From Seminavis robusta (Eukaryota; Bacillariophyta; Bacillariophyceae; Naviculales; Naviculaceae), in NCBI GenBank assembly GCA_903772945.1, contig CAICTM010000078.1:1-64000 (forward strand): a DNA stretch of 64,000 bases, written 5' to 3'. Of this stretch, positions 18,919-30,535 are shown in pieces. Under the pieces are notes generated by a model. That model saw only the letters and a program-made list of their open reading frames with translations. It had not been told where the DNA came from and ran no database searches. Each line of letters opens with the position of its first letter. Positions within the stretch are counted from its first letter, which is position 1. Made by a program: the position numbers and the translations under genes.

Positions 18919-21900
18919 TCAACACACTTGGTGGCCTCCCTCAAAGTTTTCTAATATATGACGATTCTTAACCCAGATGCCCTCTTTGAGAATCCATTTG
19001 AAGTCATCACGTTCTGGGGCAGCCTTGCCCCACTCATTCCTTGGAACTGGGTTGTGGATTGCTTCTCGTACGAGAGAGTCCCATTTGTTGATAATGACCG
19101 AGCCACCCTCGCTGAACACAGTGAATGAACTTCGGAACCGGAGATTCGTGCTTGCAACCTGATTGCCATAGTCTTCAAATTCTTGTTCCTTGGCCTCTTT
19201 GTATTCGTCGCTGTCCAGCATGCCGAAGCGTTCGCCCATTTCGCGACGAAAGGCATTTCGGACAGGGACGTAGGCAATGCGAGCAAGATACCGTCTGAAA
19301 ATAGAGTTCAGCTTCGTAGCGGCGACGGTTTGCTCACGGCTGCGCAGTCGTTCGAGAGACTCAAATGCGCTGTGACGAAGGAAAACCTTTGTCTTACCCA
19401 TTTGTATTCCCATTCGGACAGACTCCACGGCGGGCGGCGCTGATGCACGACGACTGGAACTTACAGGCGGAGTCTCTTTCTTTGCATCCAAAGAGTACCT
19501 CTTCACGGGTGCAGTCAGAGGCGCAGGCGGCAGGCCTCTGTCAGCTCGAATGTTTTCTCGCTTGGACCAGGTTGGAGACGGTGTAGATGCCTGATAAGAG
19601 TAGGACTTGGCCTTTGCGGCGGGTGTAGATGGCGCCTCGAAAGAAATGTCATCCGAGTCGGAGCAATTGTTGTTGTTGTTTTGAGCAAGGTCAAAAGCCT
19701 GCACTTTCTTGTACAAGACTCTGATGAGATCCCGGCACAAGGCTTTGTGATCGATTGGTTTGGATTCTTCGACTGGTCTTGTTGGCTCGGGAGACGGCGG
19801 AAACCTGCCACCACGGAAGGAGCCTCGGTGTGATTGTCGCTTCTGAGCGGCAGCTGGGGTGTTATGGGGACCGTATGGATTGGTGTGAACATGGCCGCGG
19901 ACAGTCTCCTTCTGCTTGAGTTCTCTCCACGCCAAAGCTCGGTATCGACGTACAAAATCAGCGTGGGGATAGTGCTGCGTGAACCCAGCTCGTGCAACCC
20001 TGACTGCTTCCAGAATTCCTCCGCACTTCAGCTGCTCAGCAACGACAGCTGTATCATAGTGATCAGGTACCAAGTGATCGTTGGGCTTCAAGCAACGAAT
20101 GTAGTGAGGAGATGTCAGGTCAACCTTGCTTCGCAAATCTCGCAGTTGGCGACGGAATTGTCCTCCGACTGTGGTTCTCGATACCACAGAAGACGAATCC
20201 ATCCTTCGAAGTTTGTATTGTCCATTAGCTTGATTCTCGGGTCCAGCCACGTTGTCACTCTCGTCTAGAATGCTTGCCAGCGTTCGAACAAACGGATTCA
20301 TGCTGTGGGTGAGCAAATCAATCGCTTCCTTGGGCAATTCGTCGCGGTTCTTCTCGGTGAAGCCTGCAGTTGTATACTCAACAGGACCAGCGTAATGGTG
20401 GACGGAGAAGTGGAGAGTGGCGGTTTGTTTTCGGGTGGCTGTGAATCGGGGCTGGTCTTGGCATTTCTTATACACATCCAAAGCAAAGGACTTGTCGGAT
20501 GTGCCTGGAGCCCGGCATTGATCATCGAGAATGCTCAAGATACCTGACCCTCGTTTCTCAATCAGATCCAAGACGTCTTGATTCTCAGGGAATTCGATAA
20601 AGCTCCATTCGATTCCTTCACGCTTGTACTCCTCTTGTTCGTTTTTAAGGACAAACGCATTGAACTGTTGTTGGAGGGCTTCATTGCAATAGTTGATACA
20701 AATCTGTTCAAACGAGTTGGTTGTGAAGGATTCGAATCCAAAGATGTCCAACACACCAATGGATGCAGCAGCGGCATGAATAAAGCTCGCCCTTTGAAAA
20801 TCTCCATCCTCCTCATCTAAGTATCGTTCTTTGCCAAAGGCAATTGAATCATTGACGCGACGAACCACGTAGGTAAAAAGGGCACCATACGTTGCTTTCA
20901 ACAGTGCCTCCAGTCCCTTTTCAGCCTTCTCCAATGTCAGAGACCGTTCAACAGTAACGTCTCTGCCGGCAGTGATAGAGAAGTAGCAAAGTGCTCGATT
21001 CAGGTCTCCAGCAGTAACTCCAAGCAAGTGACATACGGGAGCCAGGTGAACATTGCGTTCATCCAAGGAAGACTCCTCTCCAAGATCCAAAAAGCCAAGA
21101 TTGGAAGCATGGAGGATAGCAGCTGTGACGGAGAAGATGTCTTTTTGTTCACTGGGAGGGAACTTCATGGTATTCATGGCATTTCGCAAGGCACGGTAAG
21201 TATCTTTGTCGCTGACGCCATCTCTTCTATCGTAGGTTCCACTGCAAGTGATTTTGAAATCATCGGCAGCAGCAGTGGCAGCGAGAAAGAACTGACGTAG
21301 TTCTCGGGCGTCCATTCCTCCTGACATCAGTTCAAAGAAGATGTGGTAGTTGCGCTCACCAACGCTCTGGGTGACAATTCGAACCTTTTCCAGAAGGTAG
21401 GTTTCAACCTGAGCTCCAATGAGCTTGCCGTAGCGAGTAAACTGCATTTCAATAAACTTTCCAAAGCGGCTCGAGTTATCGTTTCGGACAGTGCGGGCAT
21501 TTCCAAAACTCTCCAAAATAGGGTTACTCTGAAGTACTTGAGCCTCAATGGAGTTGGACGGTGTGCCACTGAGGCTGTTGGCAGCATCGAGTCCTCCATC
21601 TCTATTACTATCGTTCCGACCACGCGAATAGGATCCTCCAGATTGACGTCTGTCAGAGGACGGATTCCAACCATTCTTCCAACCAGAAGGAGGAGGAGTT
21701 CCCATGAGTGTGTTTTCCTGTTGCTCTTGTTGGGCTTTTCGCTTTTCTTCGACAATAGCATAAGCTCGCTTCTGAGGAGTCTTGTGTACCACAGCAGCGC
21801 GTTGTGAAAGAGCAGCAAGATACTTCATGACAAACTTGGCAGTGACAGTCTTCCCAGCTCCACTCTCACCAGACACCAAGATACTCTGATCACAGCCCTG

Positions 21901-22668
21901 GGGTGATTCTTCTTCCAATGATTCGTCTAGTTTTCTCATCATGCTGCGAAATGATGCATCGGCGATGGAGTATACATGAGGTGGTAGACTTTCTCTGGAG
22001 CTTGACTTTTCAGCATGATCCCAGTACTTCTTCATGGTGTTTTCACCATATAGTCCACGTAGTTGCTGGAATGGATTTAACGCCAGTAGAACAGGACCAG
22101 TAAAGGTGTAGATGGTATCTTGCAAGTATCGATGTGATAGACACTCCACGACGGATGGTTCGTGAAGATGCGTGAGCGTAATGAGATCATGGGGACAGAC
22201 ATGGTTTCCCGTGGAATCAACCGGATATTCATTGGCCAAGAGGACATCTCCATCGTTGAGAGCAGAGGAAGGGAGACGGACCACGTCATTATCCGGAGTG
22301 TTGCTACCATGTTCAGGCAACCGAGAGAGCATCCCGTCATCCAGAGTTTGTTGCACCCGAACCACTACATGTCCTCCTGTGCTTTCCAAGAGATAACCCA
22401 TTTTCCAGCCCCATTGAGGAGCTCGGCCATGAGTCGTCAGAGCACCACTCGAGGACCGGATGGAACAGACATCGCTCTCGGAATCACAGAGTGAAACAAT
22501 CGAAGAAGATCGACGAGACGCATATTGTCCCGCTGCATCATGCCTACCCGAATTGTTCAGCGAAGCTTGCCAACTGTCATGAAAGGATCGTCGAGAAGTG
22601 CGGACTGCCTCAATGGCTGATGCCCGAATCCATATCCGATTTTCTTCGCCGCTGCTTGACACCAGCAT
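18919..22668 (-). CDS. Unconventional myosin heavy chain
   Basis: Single exon, 1249 aa from the ATG at 22668 (the frame is open slightly further, to a TTG only). The motor domain has the P-loop GESGAGKT near residues 266-273, switch I NDNSSRFGKF near 394-403, switch II DIFGFESF near 639-646, and the converter-side signature SPHYIRCLKPND near 850. A Gln/Gly/Ser-rich insertion of about 80 residues sits between the P-loop and switch I (loop-1 region). Before the motor is a polar region with a short SH3-like stretch (WGWKMGYLLES). After the motor come a Pro/Ser-rich linker, a likely IQ motif near residues 1114-1135 and a short C-terminal domain ending FEGGHQVC, with no long coiled coil, so a single-headed motor is likely. 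Diatom myosins fall in stramenopile-specific classes; I cannot assign the class without a tree. Confidence 0.9.
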   Translation of the reverse strand: MLVSSSGEENRIWIRASAIEAVRTSRRSFHDSWQASLNNSGRHDAAGQYASRRSSSIVSLCDSESDVCSIRSSSGALTTHGRAPQWGWKMGYLLESTGGHVVVRVQQTLDDGMLSRLPEHGSNTPDNDVVRLPSSALNDGDVLLANEYPVDSTGNHVCPHDLITLTHLHEPSVVECLSHRYLQDTIYTFTGPVLLALNPFQQLRGLYGENTMKKYWDHAEKSSSRESLPPHVYSIADASFRSMMRKLDESLEEESPQGCDQSILVSGESGAGKTVTAKFVMKYLAALSQRAAVVHKTPQKRAYAIVEEKRKAQQEQQENTLMGTPPPSGWKNGWNPSSDRRQSGGSYSRGRNDSNRDGGLDAANSLSGTPSNSIEAQVLQSNPILESFGNARTVRNDNSSRFGKFIEMQFTRYGKLIGAQVETYLLEKVRIVTQSVGERNYHIFFELMSGGMDARELRQFFLAATAAADDFKITCSGTYDRRDGVSDKDTYRALRNAMNTMKFPPSEQKDIFSVTAAILHASNLGFLDLGEESSLDERNVHLAPVCHLLGVTAGDLNRALCYFSITAGRDVTVERSLTLEKAEKGLEALLKATYGALFTYVVRRVNDSIAFGKERYLDEEDGDFQRASFIHAAAASIGVLDIFGFESFTTNSFEQICINYCNEALQQQFNAFVLKNEQEEYKREGIEWSFIEFPENQDVLDLIEKRGSGILSILDDQCRAPGTSDKSFALDVYKKCQDQPRFTATRKQTATLHFSVHHYAGPVEYTTAGFTEKNRDELPKEAIDLLTHSMNPFVRTLASILDESDNVAGPENQANGQYKLRRMDSSSVVSRTTVGGQFRRQLRDLRSKVDLTSPHYIRCLKPNDHLVPDHYDTAVVAEQLKCGGILEAVRVARAGFTQHYPHADFVRRYRALAWRELKQKETVRGHVHTNPYGPHNTPAAAQKRQSHRGSFRGGRFPPSPEPTRPVEESKPIDHKALCRDLIRVLYKKVQAFDLAQNNNNNCSDSDDISFEAPSTPAAKAKSYSYQASTPSPTWSKRENIRADRGLPPAPLTAPVKRYSLDAKKETPPVSSSRRASAPPAVESVRMGIQMGKTKVFLRHSAFESLERLRSREQTVAATKLNSIFRRYLARIAYVPVRNAFRREMGERFGMLDSDEYKEAKEQEFEDYGNQVASTNLRFRSSFTVFSEGGSVIINKWDSLVREAIHNPVPRNEWGKAAPERDDFKWILKEGIWVKNRHILENFEGGHQVC

Positions 22669-25093
22669 TGTCACTGCACTCACAAAACACAATCAAACAC
22701 CCAAGTGATCGCGTTATCTTCACACTGCAATTGAACGCTTTCAATTGTTGCTTAGGTTTTTATCGACTGGCATATCAAGCAATACCGTCGTGAGAGGAGA
22801 CTTCACTCACTTCACTTTGTCTTTGTTGGGAGTGAGAGTTCGTCTCCGCCTGGCTATAGAAAATCCGAGGGTCTAAGAAAGGGTCGGCAGCGCGAGTCTT
22901 GTCGCTATTTATTTTTTATCTACCGCCACGAAGATAAATTATGTGTCTTCGCTAACAACGGCGCAATAGTTAGGAGTTGTAGGCCGTCTGATGCTTAAGA
23001 AGATTCTGAGCCGGTAAATAGCGGTTTTTCATGAGCGATGGACACCGTACTTAGAAAGCGCGCTTCGAAGAAGACAACTTTGGAGTTCAGGTAGATGAGA
23101 TAAAAGAAAAATGCAATTAAAAATGCAAAGTAATGATTAACTTTAATTCTAAAGCTACCCCATCTACTAGTAGCCGATGTGCAAAACTGGCCGTTGTTCT
23201 GACTTGCAGCACGGCGAAGAGGAGCTCGCAGCCGTCCATCTACCACACAGTATGCAACATCGCAGTCAATGAGTGGCATTTATGCTATTAGGGGTTTGGA
23301 GGAGCTCCAACAAGTCGCTCACTCTTTGCTTTCATTAAGCACCAAACAAAACCAGATGACAATCAACTATGTTCTTGGGTAGGATGATAGGTTTCTTTTA
23401 GCTGAATTATCTTGCCCGAGCTACCGGACCGTACGGTACCGCCTGGCCATGTAATCTGTACTAGTACCCGACTTTCCTACTAGAGCATGATCGCCACAAC
23501 GGTACTCGGAGTACAAATACCATAGGTCTGTTGTCCTCCCAGGACAATATCGATATCATACTGCCTTGGCATCTATTCTACAGTCGTAAGTCGTATTCGC
23601 ACCCACACCGATGCCGTACCGGTTTACCGTACTACCACCGACACTTATTCTACCACCGGCTTGGGACTTGGGACAACCAAGATGCACAGTGGTGCAGCTT
23701 GCCCTCTCCCAATACCATGGTCCCAGGAACCAAGGAACATCCTGCTCGTGTTAACTGTACAGGGGTACAGTCGGATGCAGCGCGGCAGCGCGGAGTTGTA
23801 AACAGTGTACGGTACTGTACCTTTTGGCGCAAAGTGGAAAGGAAGCACGCCTGCGTAAGATTCGTGCCTTCGTTTTACCATTGTCGGCTGGGTTCGCCAT
23901 GGAATTGTGAACTGTTCATTCAATTGCATAAGCTTACTAAAATAAATATCTGTAGTAGAGCACCATGGCGGCACTTCCACCGGATGTTTATGATGTTGTT
24001 CTATGGATGAAGTTACTGTATATCTTGATTGCCGATCACAGCTTCTTCTAGATTTTTTCCCGGTTTCGATTGCCAATTTCAACTCAGCCTAGTACTGTAG
24101 CACCCAACCCTCACACATGCCCCACCGATGCTGTTCCTTCTCGTCCTCGCGCGTTCATCCCTGATGCCGTTGATGATGTGAGGTGAAATCGCTCCATTGC
24201 CAAACGGGATAATAGGAAGGGGGAGCTGATGGATCCGATGGGGGGAGATGAGCATAATTTATCTTGATTGCCGATTTGGGTTCAGAGATGAATCCACCTT
24301 TGGGTCGTTTGCAACGTCCATTTGACGAAGGATCTTGCTCTAAGGTGCGTTTGAGACGGTCTAGTTCTTTCCAACAAAGCTGCCTCATTCTTTGGCAGAA
24401 GCTGAAGCGGAAGACAAGGACCACAAGGAAGCCATCCGAAATTACCTTTTAACAGCCTCGCAGCTTTCATCTTTCGTAGCTTTAACCCTTTGTTCCCTGT
24501 TCCTGCCACCACCCTGACCCTTCAATTTGAAACTGTCCCACGCTGCGGGACCTTAATTAAGCACGCTGGCGAGCTTTGTTAAGAGCCCAAGCCGCATTCT
24601 ACGAGATAAGCTGGCTGGTGTTTTGGTCTCTAAAAGGAAGCAGTCATCACGGAGCCCGACCCAAAGTGCGCAAACAGTGGCCACGCTGCTGACCTTTAAC
24701 TTTTTCACTGGTTCGATTTGCCATGCATACTGTGTCCGTACAAGATCCAAATTAACAAAAACACAAATGAATTTATTAGGTTTTACATAAATATACATTC
24801 AGTATTCAATCATTTGCTTTCGGTTACGATTGTTAAATGATTCAAATCGATTCGATGACTTTCTGAAGTGGCCTGCTTGCACATTCTCCGAACACTCTAA
24901 GGAGTGGTATGTCGGGGTATTTTGCTGTGCTTTCACAAATCCCAAGTTGGACTTAGACTCGAGCAGGTTGCTTTTATTGAGCTGATTAAGGACTTTCGAC
25001 CTTTAAGCAACAACAGATAAGAGGAGAGACAAGAGAAGACGAACCTATCAAGCCGCTCACAACTTTACCGATTTTGTCCTTAGAGCTCACACC
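22669..25093. other. Long divergent intergenic region (myosin / HMG-box genes)
   Basis: About 2.4 kb with no supportable gene. Palindromic motifs based on CCGTACGGTAC are frequent at 23420-23450 and 23600-23640. TATCTTGATTGCCGAT occurs twice (24021-24036 and 24260-24275). Open frames at 22995-23279 (minus, 94 aa, one hydrophobic stretch), 23531-24010 (plus) and 24282-24512 (minus) lack recognisable features. Promoters of both flanking genes should lie at its ends; a long pyrimidine/purine mixture precedes the ATG at 25094. Confidence 0.5.
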
Positions 25094-26960
25094 ATGGACC
25101 CTGCTACTCTTCAGGTGAGAACCGTGCTGTGTTTTCCTGTTTGTTGTTTGATTTTGATTGATCGCTTCGTTTGGGTCCACCATGGCACCGGTTGGTGCAT
25201 ATTGCGGTGTCGCTGCCTGGCTGGTGCAGCGCTTGGGTTTGGCTGATGGATGGTGGCGTTGGATCTTGTTGCATGGGAGGGTATCAGGCTATGGTGATTG
25301 GGGGTAGCGCCTTTGTTTGATTGTTTCGTTGGGTAGGAGGCTCTGGTGAAGCCACGCTCACGATTCCGCAAGGAAGACGTGCCCAGTTGTTGCCATGAAT
25401 CTCTCTGCGTTGGATCATCTCTCAACAATCTCCATTCTCTGCTCCCATTCCTCAGAACTTGATGCTTTTCGGCGGCGGCGCCGGAATGGCGAATATGAAT
25501 AACTTCGGCGGTGCTGCCGGAGCACCTGGTGCCGGAGGTGGAAACGGTGATGGTGGTGACGGAGGCGGTGGTCAAGACCAACAAGCCGCTCTGAATCAAC
25601 AAGCGGCCTTTGCTGGCTACCCAGCTTTGATGCGTCAGTATTTGCAGCAGCAGGTAAGATATTTTTCTCTTTTGTTTTGGAACTGGAGCGGAAGGCGATG
25701 GATAAGACCAGCTATTGGAGCACATCCCGTCTTGCCGTCAACGGCCTTGTCGCTGGCTGCGTGTTCTGGTCAGATCTAACCAATTGCTCTTTTCGTTTCA
25801 TTTAGCAACAAGGAGGAATGGGCGGCCAGATGGGCATGGCAGGTATGATGGGAGGAGGAATGAACATGATGGGTGGAATGAATGGTGAGTGACGGTTATG
25901 CCACTGTGAATCCTTTTATCTTGTTTCTGGGCTGTTGTTTCTAACACGCCTTGGTTTACTCCAACAGGTTTTGGAATGGGCATGCCTGGAATGATGCCAG
26001 GAATGGCTGGCCTCGGTGGTGCCGGAATGCCTGGAGACGGCCAAGGTGGAATGGCGCAAGGAGGCCAGCAAGGAGGAATGGGAGCCATGGGAATGAATGG
26101 CCAAATGGGCATGGTACGTTGCACTGGTGGTCTTGTTTGTTGTGGCCTGCTGTTGTTGAATGTGCTCATTATTTTCATTGTCGACTATTGGAAGCAGATG
26201 CCCGGTGGTCAAATGCCAGGAGGTGCAAATGACTACATGGATGCGAACAGAATGCTCCTCCAGCGCCTTCAGGGCCAGAATCAGGCAGAGCAGTTTGATG
26301 GTGGCGCAGCTGCTGCAGGTGGCGGTTCCGCCGCTGTTGCGGCAGCTGCCAATGCAGGAGGAGACCCATACGCCGAGAATGGCATTCTGGGGCCATGGTC
26401 TGCTACCTCGGCGGGCCTTTTGGGAAAGATGGCTGTCAACAATCAGGATAAGGGCAAGAAGATCCGTCGCAAGTCCAAGGATAAACCCAAGAGGCCTTTG
26501 TCGGCATACGTAAGTCATCTACATTGCCATTGCTGTTTCGTGTTGTTTCTGGGAGCGGTATTTCTGACAGGCTGTCGTTCTTCCTCTTTGCATGCAGAAC
26601 ATCTTTTTCAAGGAAGAGCGTCAGCGCATCTTGGCAAAGATTCCTGAAGGAGAAGAGGCCAAGAATGCAGCCGCGGCTGGGGACTCCAAGACCCGCAAGC
26701 GCAAGAAGAGGCCTCATGGAAAGATTGGTTTCGAGAACCTTGCCAAGGTGATTGGACAGCGCTGGCAGGAACTTACACCTGAACAGGTGGAATACTACAA
26801 GAAGAAGGCCGAAGAGGACATGAAACGCTACAAGGACCAGATGGAGGAGTACCTTGCCAAGCAGGATGATGGCAAGAAGAAGGCCGCTGGCGATGATGAC
26901 GGTGATGACGACGACGGTGATGAAGGTGGCCCCAACAAGAAGATCAAGGCTGATGTTTGA
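25094..26960 (+). CDS. HMG-box protein with Gly/Met-rich N-terminal half, six exons
   Basis: Exons 25094-25114, 25456-25653, 25806-25884, 25968-26113, 26198-26509 and 26598-26960, all with GT-AG introns of about 80-340 nt and consistent phase, give 372 aa. The first exon encodes only MDPATLQ. Exons 2-4 encode a Gly/Gln-rich then Gly/Met-rich low-complexity region (many GMxG units); exon 5 adds an Ala/Gly stretch and basic residues. The HMG box starts at KPKRPLSAY, is split by the last intron exactly after the Tyr, and continues NIFFKEERQRILAK, a basic insertion (TRKRKKRPHGK), then IGFENLAKVIGQRWQEL and the third helix. An acidic tail and a basic PNKKIKADV end follow. Such proteins bend DNA in chromatin or transcription; the specific role is unknown. 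Confidence 0.9.
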
Positions 26961-27715
26961 GCTTTATGCTAGCCTCCTGGCTGGTGCGCTTTGTACAAAA
27001 TATTTTTCATGGGATTGCATCTGCTGAGGATCAGATTGTGCATTGTGAGCCTACTCGGATCAATCAATCGCTCTATGGACCGTCTCCAAAACTTCAACTC
27101 AATTCGAAAACAATTGCGAGAGGTGCAAGACTGAAAGTAAACCTTTTCTAATAATAACTTGTAGCCGTTGATCCTTGACCTGGCTAGCTAGAGCCATCCT
27201 TGGACGTTGTGGTTGTATAAATATATCCGCCTTCTGTTTCGCTGGTTTCAACGTCTCAGCGACAACAATAGTCGTCTCTATGCTCTGTACCGCAACAGAG
27301 TAATACTCCTAAGCTCCAGTGATGCCATCTTGGTTGGACATGTTTGTGCCTTGAAACGAACAATGTTTTGACGTCTCCTCAATGCTAAACTGTACTGTAC
27401 TAGTTTGGGCGGAGTGGTCAATCATTGCCGTGGTTTACCTAGAGACTGTAATAACCAACAAATTAAAAATGAACTGCATCTATAGCTAGAATTTAAATGG
27501 CTCCATCGGTACCCGTACTAATGCAGGTACTAGTAGGGACGAAGCTGTTCGTCAAGTTGGAGCTGATTGTTGTTGAGTTGCTGGCTGGCTGTGAAAGCTT
27601 TTGTTGCATCAGGATATCCACAGATGAAATTGGACTCCGAATTCAGCTCTGGTACGTACGCAGCTAATTCTTGCTTTTTGTAACGCGTGATTCTTTCGTG
27701 TGAAACACAAGAGTG
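26961..27715. other. Convergent intergenic region
   Basis: About 750 bases between the HMG-box gene and the bL19 gene, both ending here. A TATA-like GTATAAATATATCC lies at about 27214-27227 on the plus strand, but no gene follows it that I can support. Confidence 0.45.
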
Positions 27716-28366
27716 TTAGATACAACGCAGCGCTGCAACGGCAGGACATCTCCCAAGTTCTCCCAGCCTATGAATGAACTTACCATTTGGATTTCGCTCT
27801 CTCAAGAAGTAGAGTTTGGCCCTCTTCACTTTTCGTTTTCCCTTGTAAATGAAATTCTTTTCCAATAGCTTGATACTCTTGAGCAGTGGTGAATGCAAGG
27901 GGATTCTGCGTTCGACAATGGACCCCATGACCACATCTCGTATGAGAACACTGGAATCGATGCCCTTGTTGAATTTGGCAATCACCAGGCCTCGCACTTT
28001 TTTGAGTTCGGTGGAATTGGTGCCTCCCTGTTCAATGATTTGACATTCAATGGCATCTCCCACTTGATAGTCGACACCAAAGACTGCATCTTTGTTTTGC
28101 CGCGAGTGTTCCACGTATTCCTGAGAAATCTCATGCAATAGCTTGGAGGCGCGGCGTTGCGGAGACTTGAATTTTTCACGGGCGTTCTGGTTGTTCTGTA
28201 AGAACTTTTGGTGATGCAGGTACGGCATATCCTCCTCAGGAACTCCGCCCAGACATCTCGTGAGAATGGTAGTCGGCGGTTGTGGCGTTTGTTGGCATGC
28301 TACCGCTGGACAGGACCATCGTTGCGACTGGCGACACACCTGGCGATGTAACTGCGATCGGAGCAT
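27716..28366 (-). CDS. Organellar large-subunit ribosomal protein bL19, probably mitochondrial
   Basis: Single exon, 216 aa. The N-terminal 60 residues are basic with few acidic residues (MLRSQLHRQVCRQSQRW) and carry no hydrophobic signal peptide or Phe motif, which suggests a mitochondrial rather than plastid presequence in a diatom. The bL19 fold is clear from residues about 100-205: GDAIECQIIEQGG, then VRGLVIAKFNKGIDSSVLIR, VERRIPLHSPLLKSIKLLEKN, and the signature KVKRAKLYFLRER. bL19 sits at the subunit interface of bacterial-type ribosomes. The start ATG at 28366 is the first in frame. Confidence 0.9.
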   Translation of the reverse strand: MLRSQLHRQVCRQSQRWSCPAVACQQTPQPPTTILTRCLGGVPEEDMPYLHHQKFLQNNQNAREKFKSPQRRASKLLHEISQEYVEHSRQNKDAVFGVDYQVGDAIECQIIEQGGTNSTELKKVRGLVIAKFNKGIDSSVLIRDVVMGSIVERRIPLHSPLLKSIKLLEKNFIYKGKRKVKRAKLYFLRERNPNGKFIHRLGELGRCPAVAALRCI

Positions 28367-30535
28367 TTTTCTTTAGGTCGATATGATAGTATATCGTACG
28401 ATAAGGGGCGACAAGAGGAAGTGGAACTGTACTACTATAGTAGTCCTTATTCCAGGATCTGTGGCTGGTGTTTGGCGGTCGCTTTTGCGGAGAGGAAGGA
28501 ACGCCACGGTGGCTCCCGTGGTAACGTGAATGCATTGGGAACGATACTCCTGACTGAGAAAGCTGAGAATTCATATGCCCACTACTGGGTCGTCTCCGTT
28601 TCCAGAAATAAGGTTGAGGAATACCAGTACCAGCAATAAACCTCATTGACCGCCGCAAAAATGGTGAAATTCGTAAAGTTGGTGAGGGTTGAATTCATCG
28701 CCAAAATTGTCACAATAGCCCTTCGGCGTGCTCAACAACACCAACAGTGAGTAGATTGTAGTGGCAGGTTGCGTCAGAACTGCTGGTTCCTGTTGTTGTT
28801 GTTGTTGACTGCTTGCAAAGGAAGTGAATTTTCGAGCGTTTTCTCAATGGGGGTTCGTCGTGCTTTTTACTAGTAAAATATTTTTACGAAATTGAGGTGC
28901 GGTGAAGCACTGAAAAAGATCGACCATGGCAACAGAAGGGACGAAGCCAGTCATCGTTTCCGATCGTTTCATCGCTCCGATAGAACAATAGATGCGTCAT
29001 GGTCGCTCTCTGAGTCAGTCCGTGGAAGGTAGAAGAGGCCATTGTCGAGGCGTCGCTTGTTGTTGTTGCATTAGCGGTAGAGGAGTAGATGCTTCGCTTC
29101 GACCCCGTGAAGGAGGCTCCGTGGAAGTCGTCGATCGATCCGTCGAACCGTCGAACGGCTGCCGTTGCCGCTAACCAAGTAACCAAGAGGAGCATGTCAT
29201 GGTGGAGTAGTAGCCGCTGTAAAGAAGAGAAGAAGAGCATAGAAGAGGAGATGACATCATCTTGAGATGCGATCGAAATAAGGAATAATGAAAAAAGAAG
29301 AGGATATGAGTGGCTTTCATGTTTATCAGTCGGTGGCCGTCCCTGGGTCCCTCGTTGGTCCTCTCTTAACGATTTGTGGGAATGAAAATAACAAAGGCCA
29401 TATCCACAGCTACAACACCATTTTTCCACATTCTGAGACAATCTACAAACAATTCCAATGTCTATTTTGTTGCACCAGAAGATGGAAAACTGAACTTGTT
29501 GCTAGTCTACTGGTCCTTGTCTAACGCAAAGGTTAAGAGAGGGTACGCCTCTCCGCCTGGCTCTCCGACGCACGCAACAAAGCCTCTTCGCTCTGGTCAG
29601 TTTCCATAAATTCAGCATCGAAAACAGCGAAAGCTATGCCCTTTTCTTTCCTCCCTCTCCTCGACAATGGCCGAAACAATCGACAATGACGGCTCTCTCC
29701 ATTGACAGCGTAGCGTTGGTCTCGGCTTCGATCTCGCCTGCGGCCTATCGGCTGTTGTTGTTCTTGTCATGGTCCATGGTCGAGATCGAGCGAAATGAAA
29801 GTGTTCCTGCTTTTGGTGTGGAAATTCAGAGTACTGGACTTAAGGAACCGATGGCAAGAGAGTAAACACATGAGCCGACATGCTGGATATCGGCTATCTA
29901 ACACTAGGATGTGTTGTCGGAAGGTGTGTGGAAGAGGATCCGAGCGTTGATAGGTTCTTCATGGCTGGATAAAGTGGCGATACTACAGTTACTAAATTCA
30001 ACCGTTCAATGAGGGGCCATTTTCTCAAAGAGGATTATTACTGGTACTAGAAACAGTTCGCCCCGAAACCGCTTCCTCGCTCGAGCTCATTCATGCGAAA
30101 CTTGTGTGAAAATCATTCATGCGAAACTTGTGTGAAAAGCGAGGCGACTTTCATGTGCATGTACATGCGTTGACTGTATCCCGTCAATACAATACTAGTC
30201 AAATACGTAGACTTCTACAGGGCCTTCTAAGTAATGCGCGCCGGGTATAATTCAAACCTCTGCCCCCATCGGTACCATTACCCCTAAAGCAAATCGTCTC
30301 CAGGAGACGAAATTCTCACTTTTCGAATTTTCGCCCCAACGCTCATCGGCTTTTTCTCCCCTTGATAACTGCAACCTTCCATTCCATTGTCGCAAAGATT
30401 GCGTCCCTTGTCCTTGGTGGAGCTCCGACTCTAGACTATACCCAGTTGGATCAGCCATCATTTACTTGTTGAGTCCTTATCTTTCTTTCTCTATCCTTCC
30501 TTTTTGTCGGGGGTATCTTTGCCATTTTCTACACA
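28367..30535. other. Intergenic region with scattered short repeats
   Basis: About 2.2 kb. Several open frames exist (for example minus 28884-29441 and plus 29288-29609) but none has an ATG plus convincing protein features. (TGT)n lies at 28793-28806. CGATCGATCCGTCGAACCGTCGAACGG lies at about 29133-29159. A perfect 26-bp tandem duplication is at 30087-30138. The last bases before 30536 are pyrimidine-rich and probably the 5' UTR of the next gene. Confidence 0.45.
30087..30138. repeat. Perfect tandem duplication of 26 bp
   Basis: Two directly adjacent identical units beginning TCATTCATGCGAAACTTGTG occupy 30087-30112 and 30113-30138. Identity indicates a recent duplication. Confidence 0.9.

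Noticed and set aside
28661-28745. ATGGTGAAATTCGTAAAG reads MVKFVK, like the start of ribosomal protein eL27
   Set aside because: No following exon with eL27 sequence was found downstream, so the match is too short to support a gene.
28884-29441. 185-codon minus-strand open frame
   Set aside because: Starts from TTG, has no recognisable features and overlaps short-repeat sequence; likely chance.
30240-30290. B-box-like GGTTTGAATTATACC on the minus strand, considered as a tRNA
   Set aside because: The invariant GGTTCRANNCC pattern is not met and no cloverleaf could be built around it.
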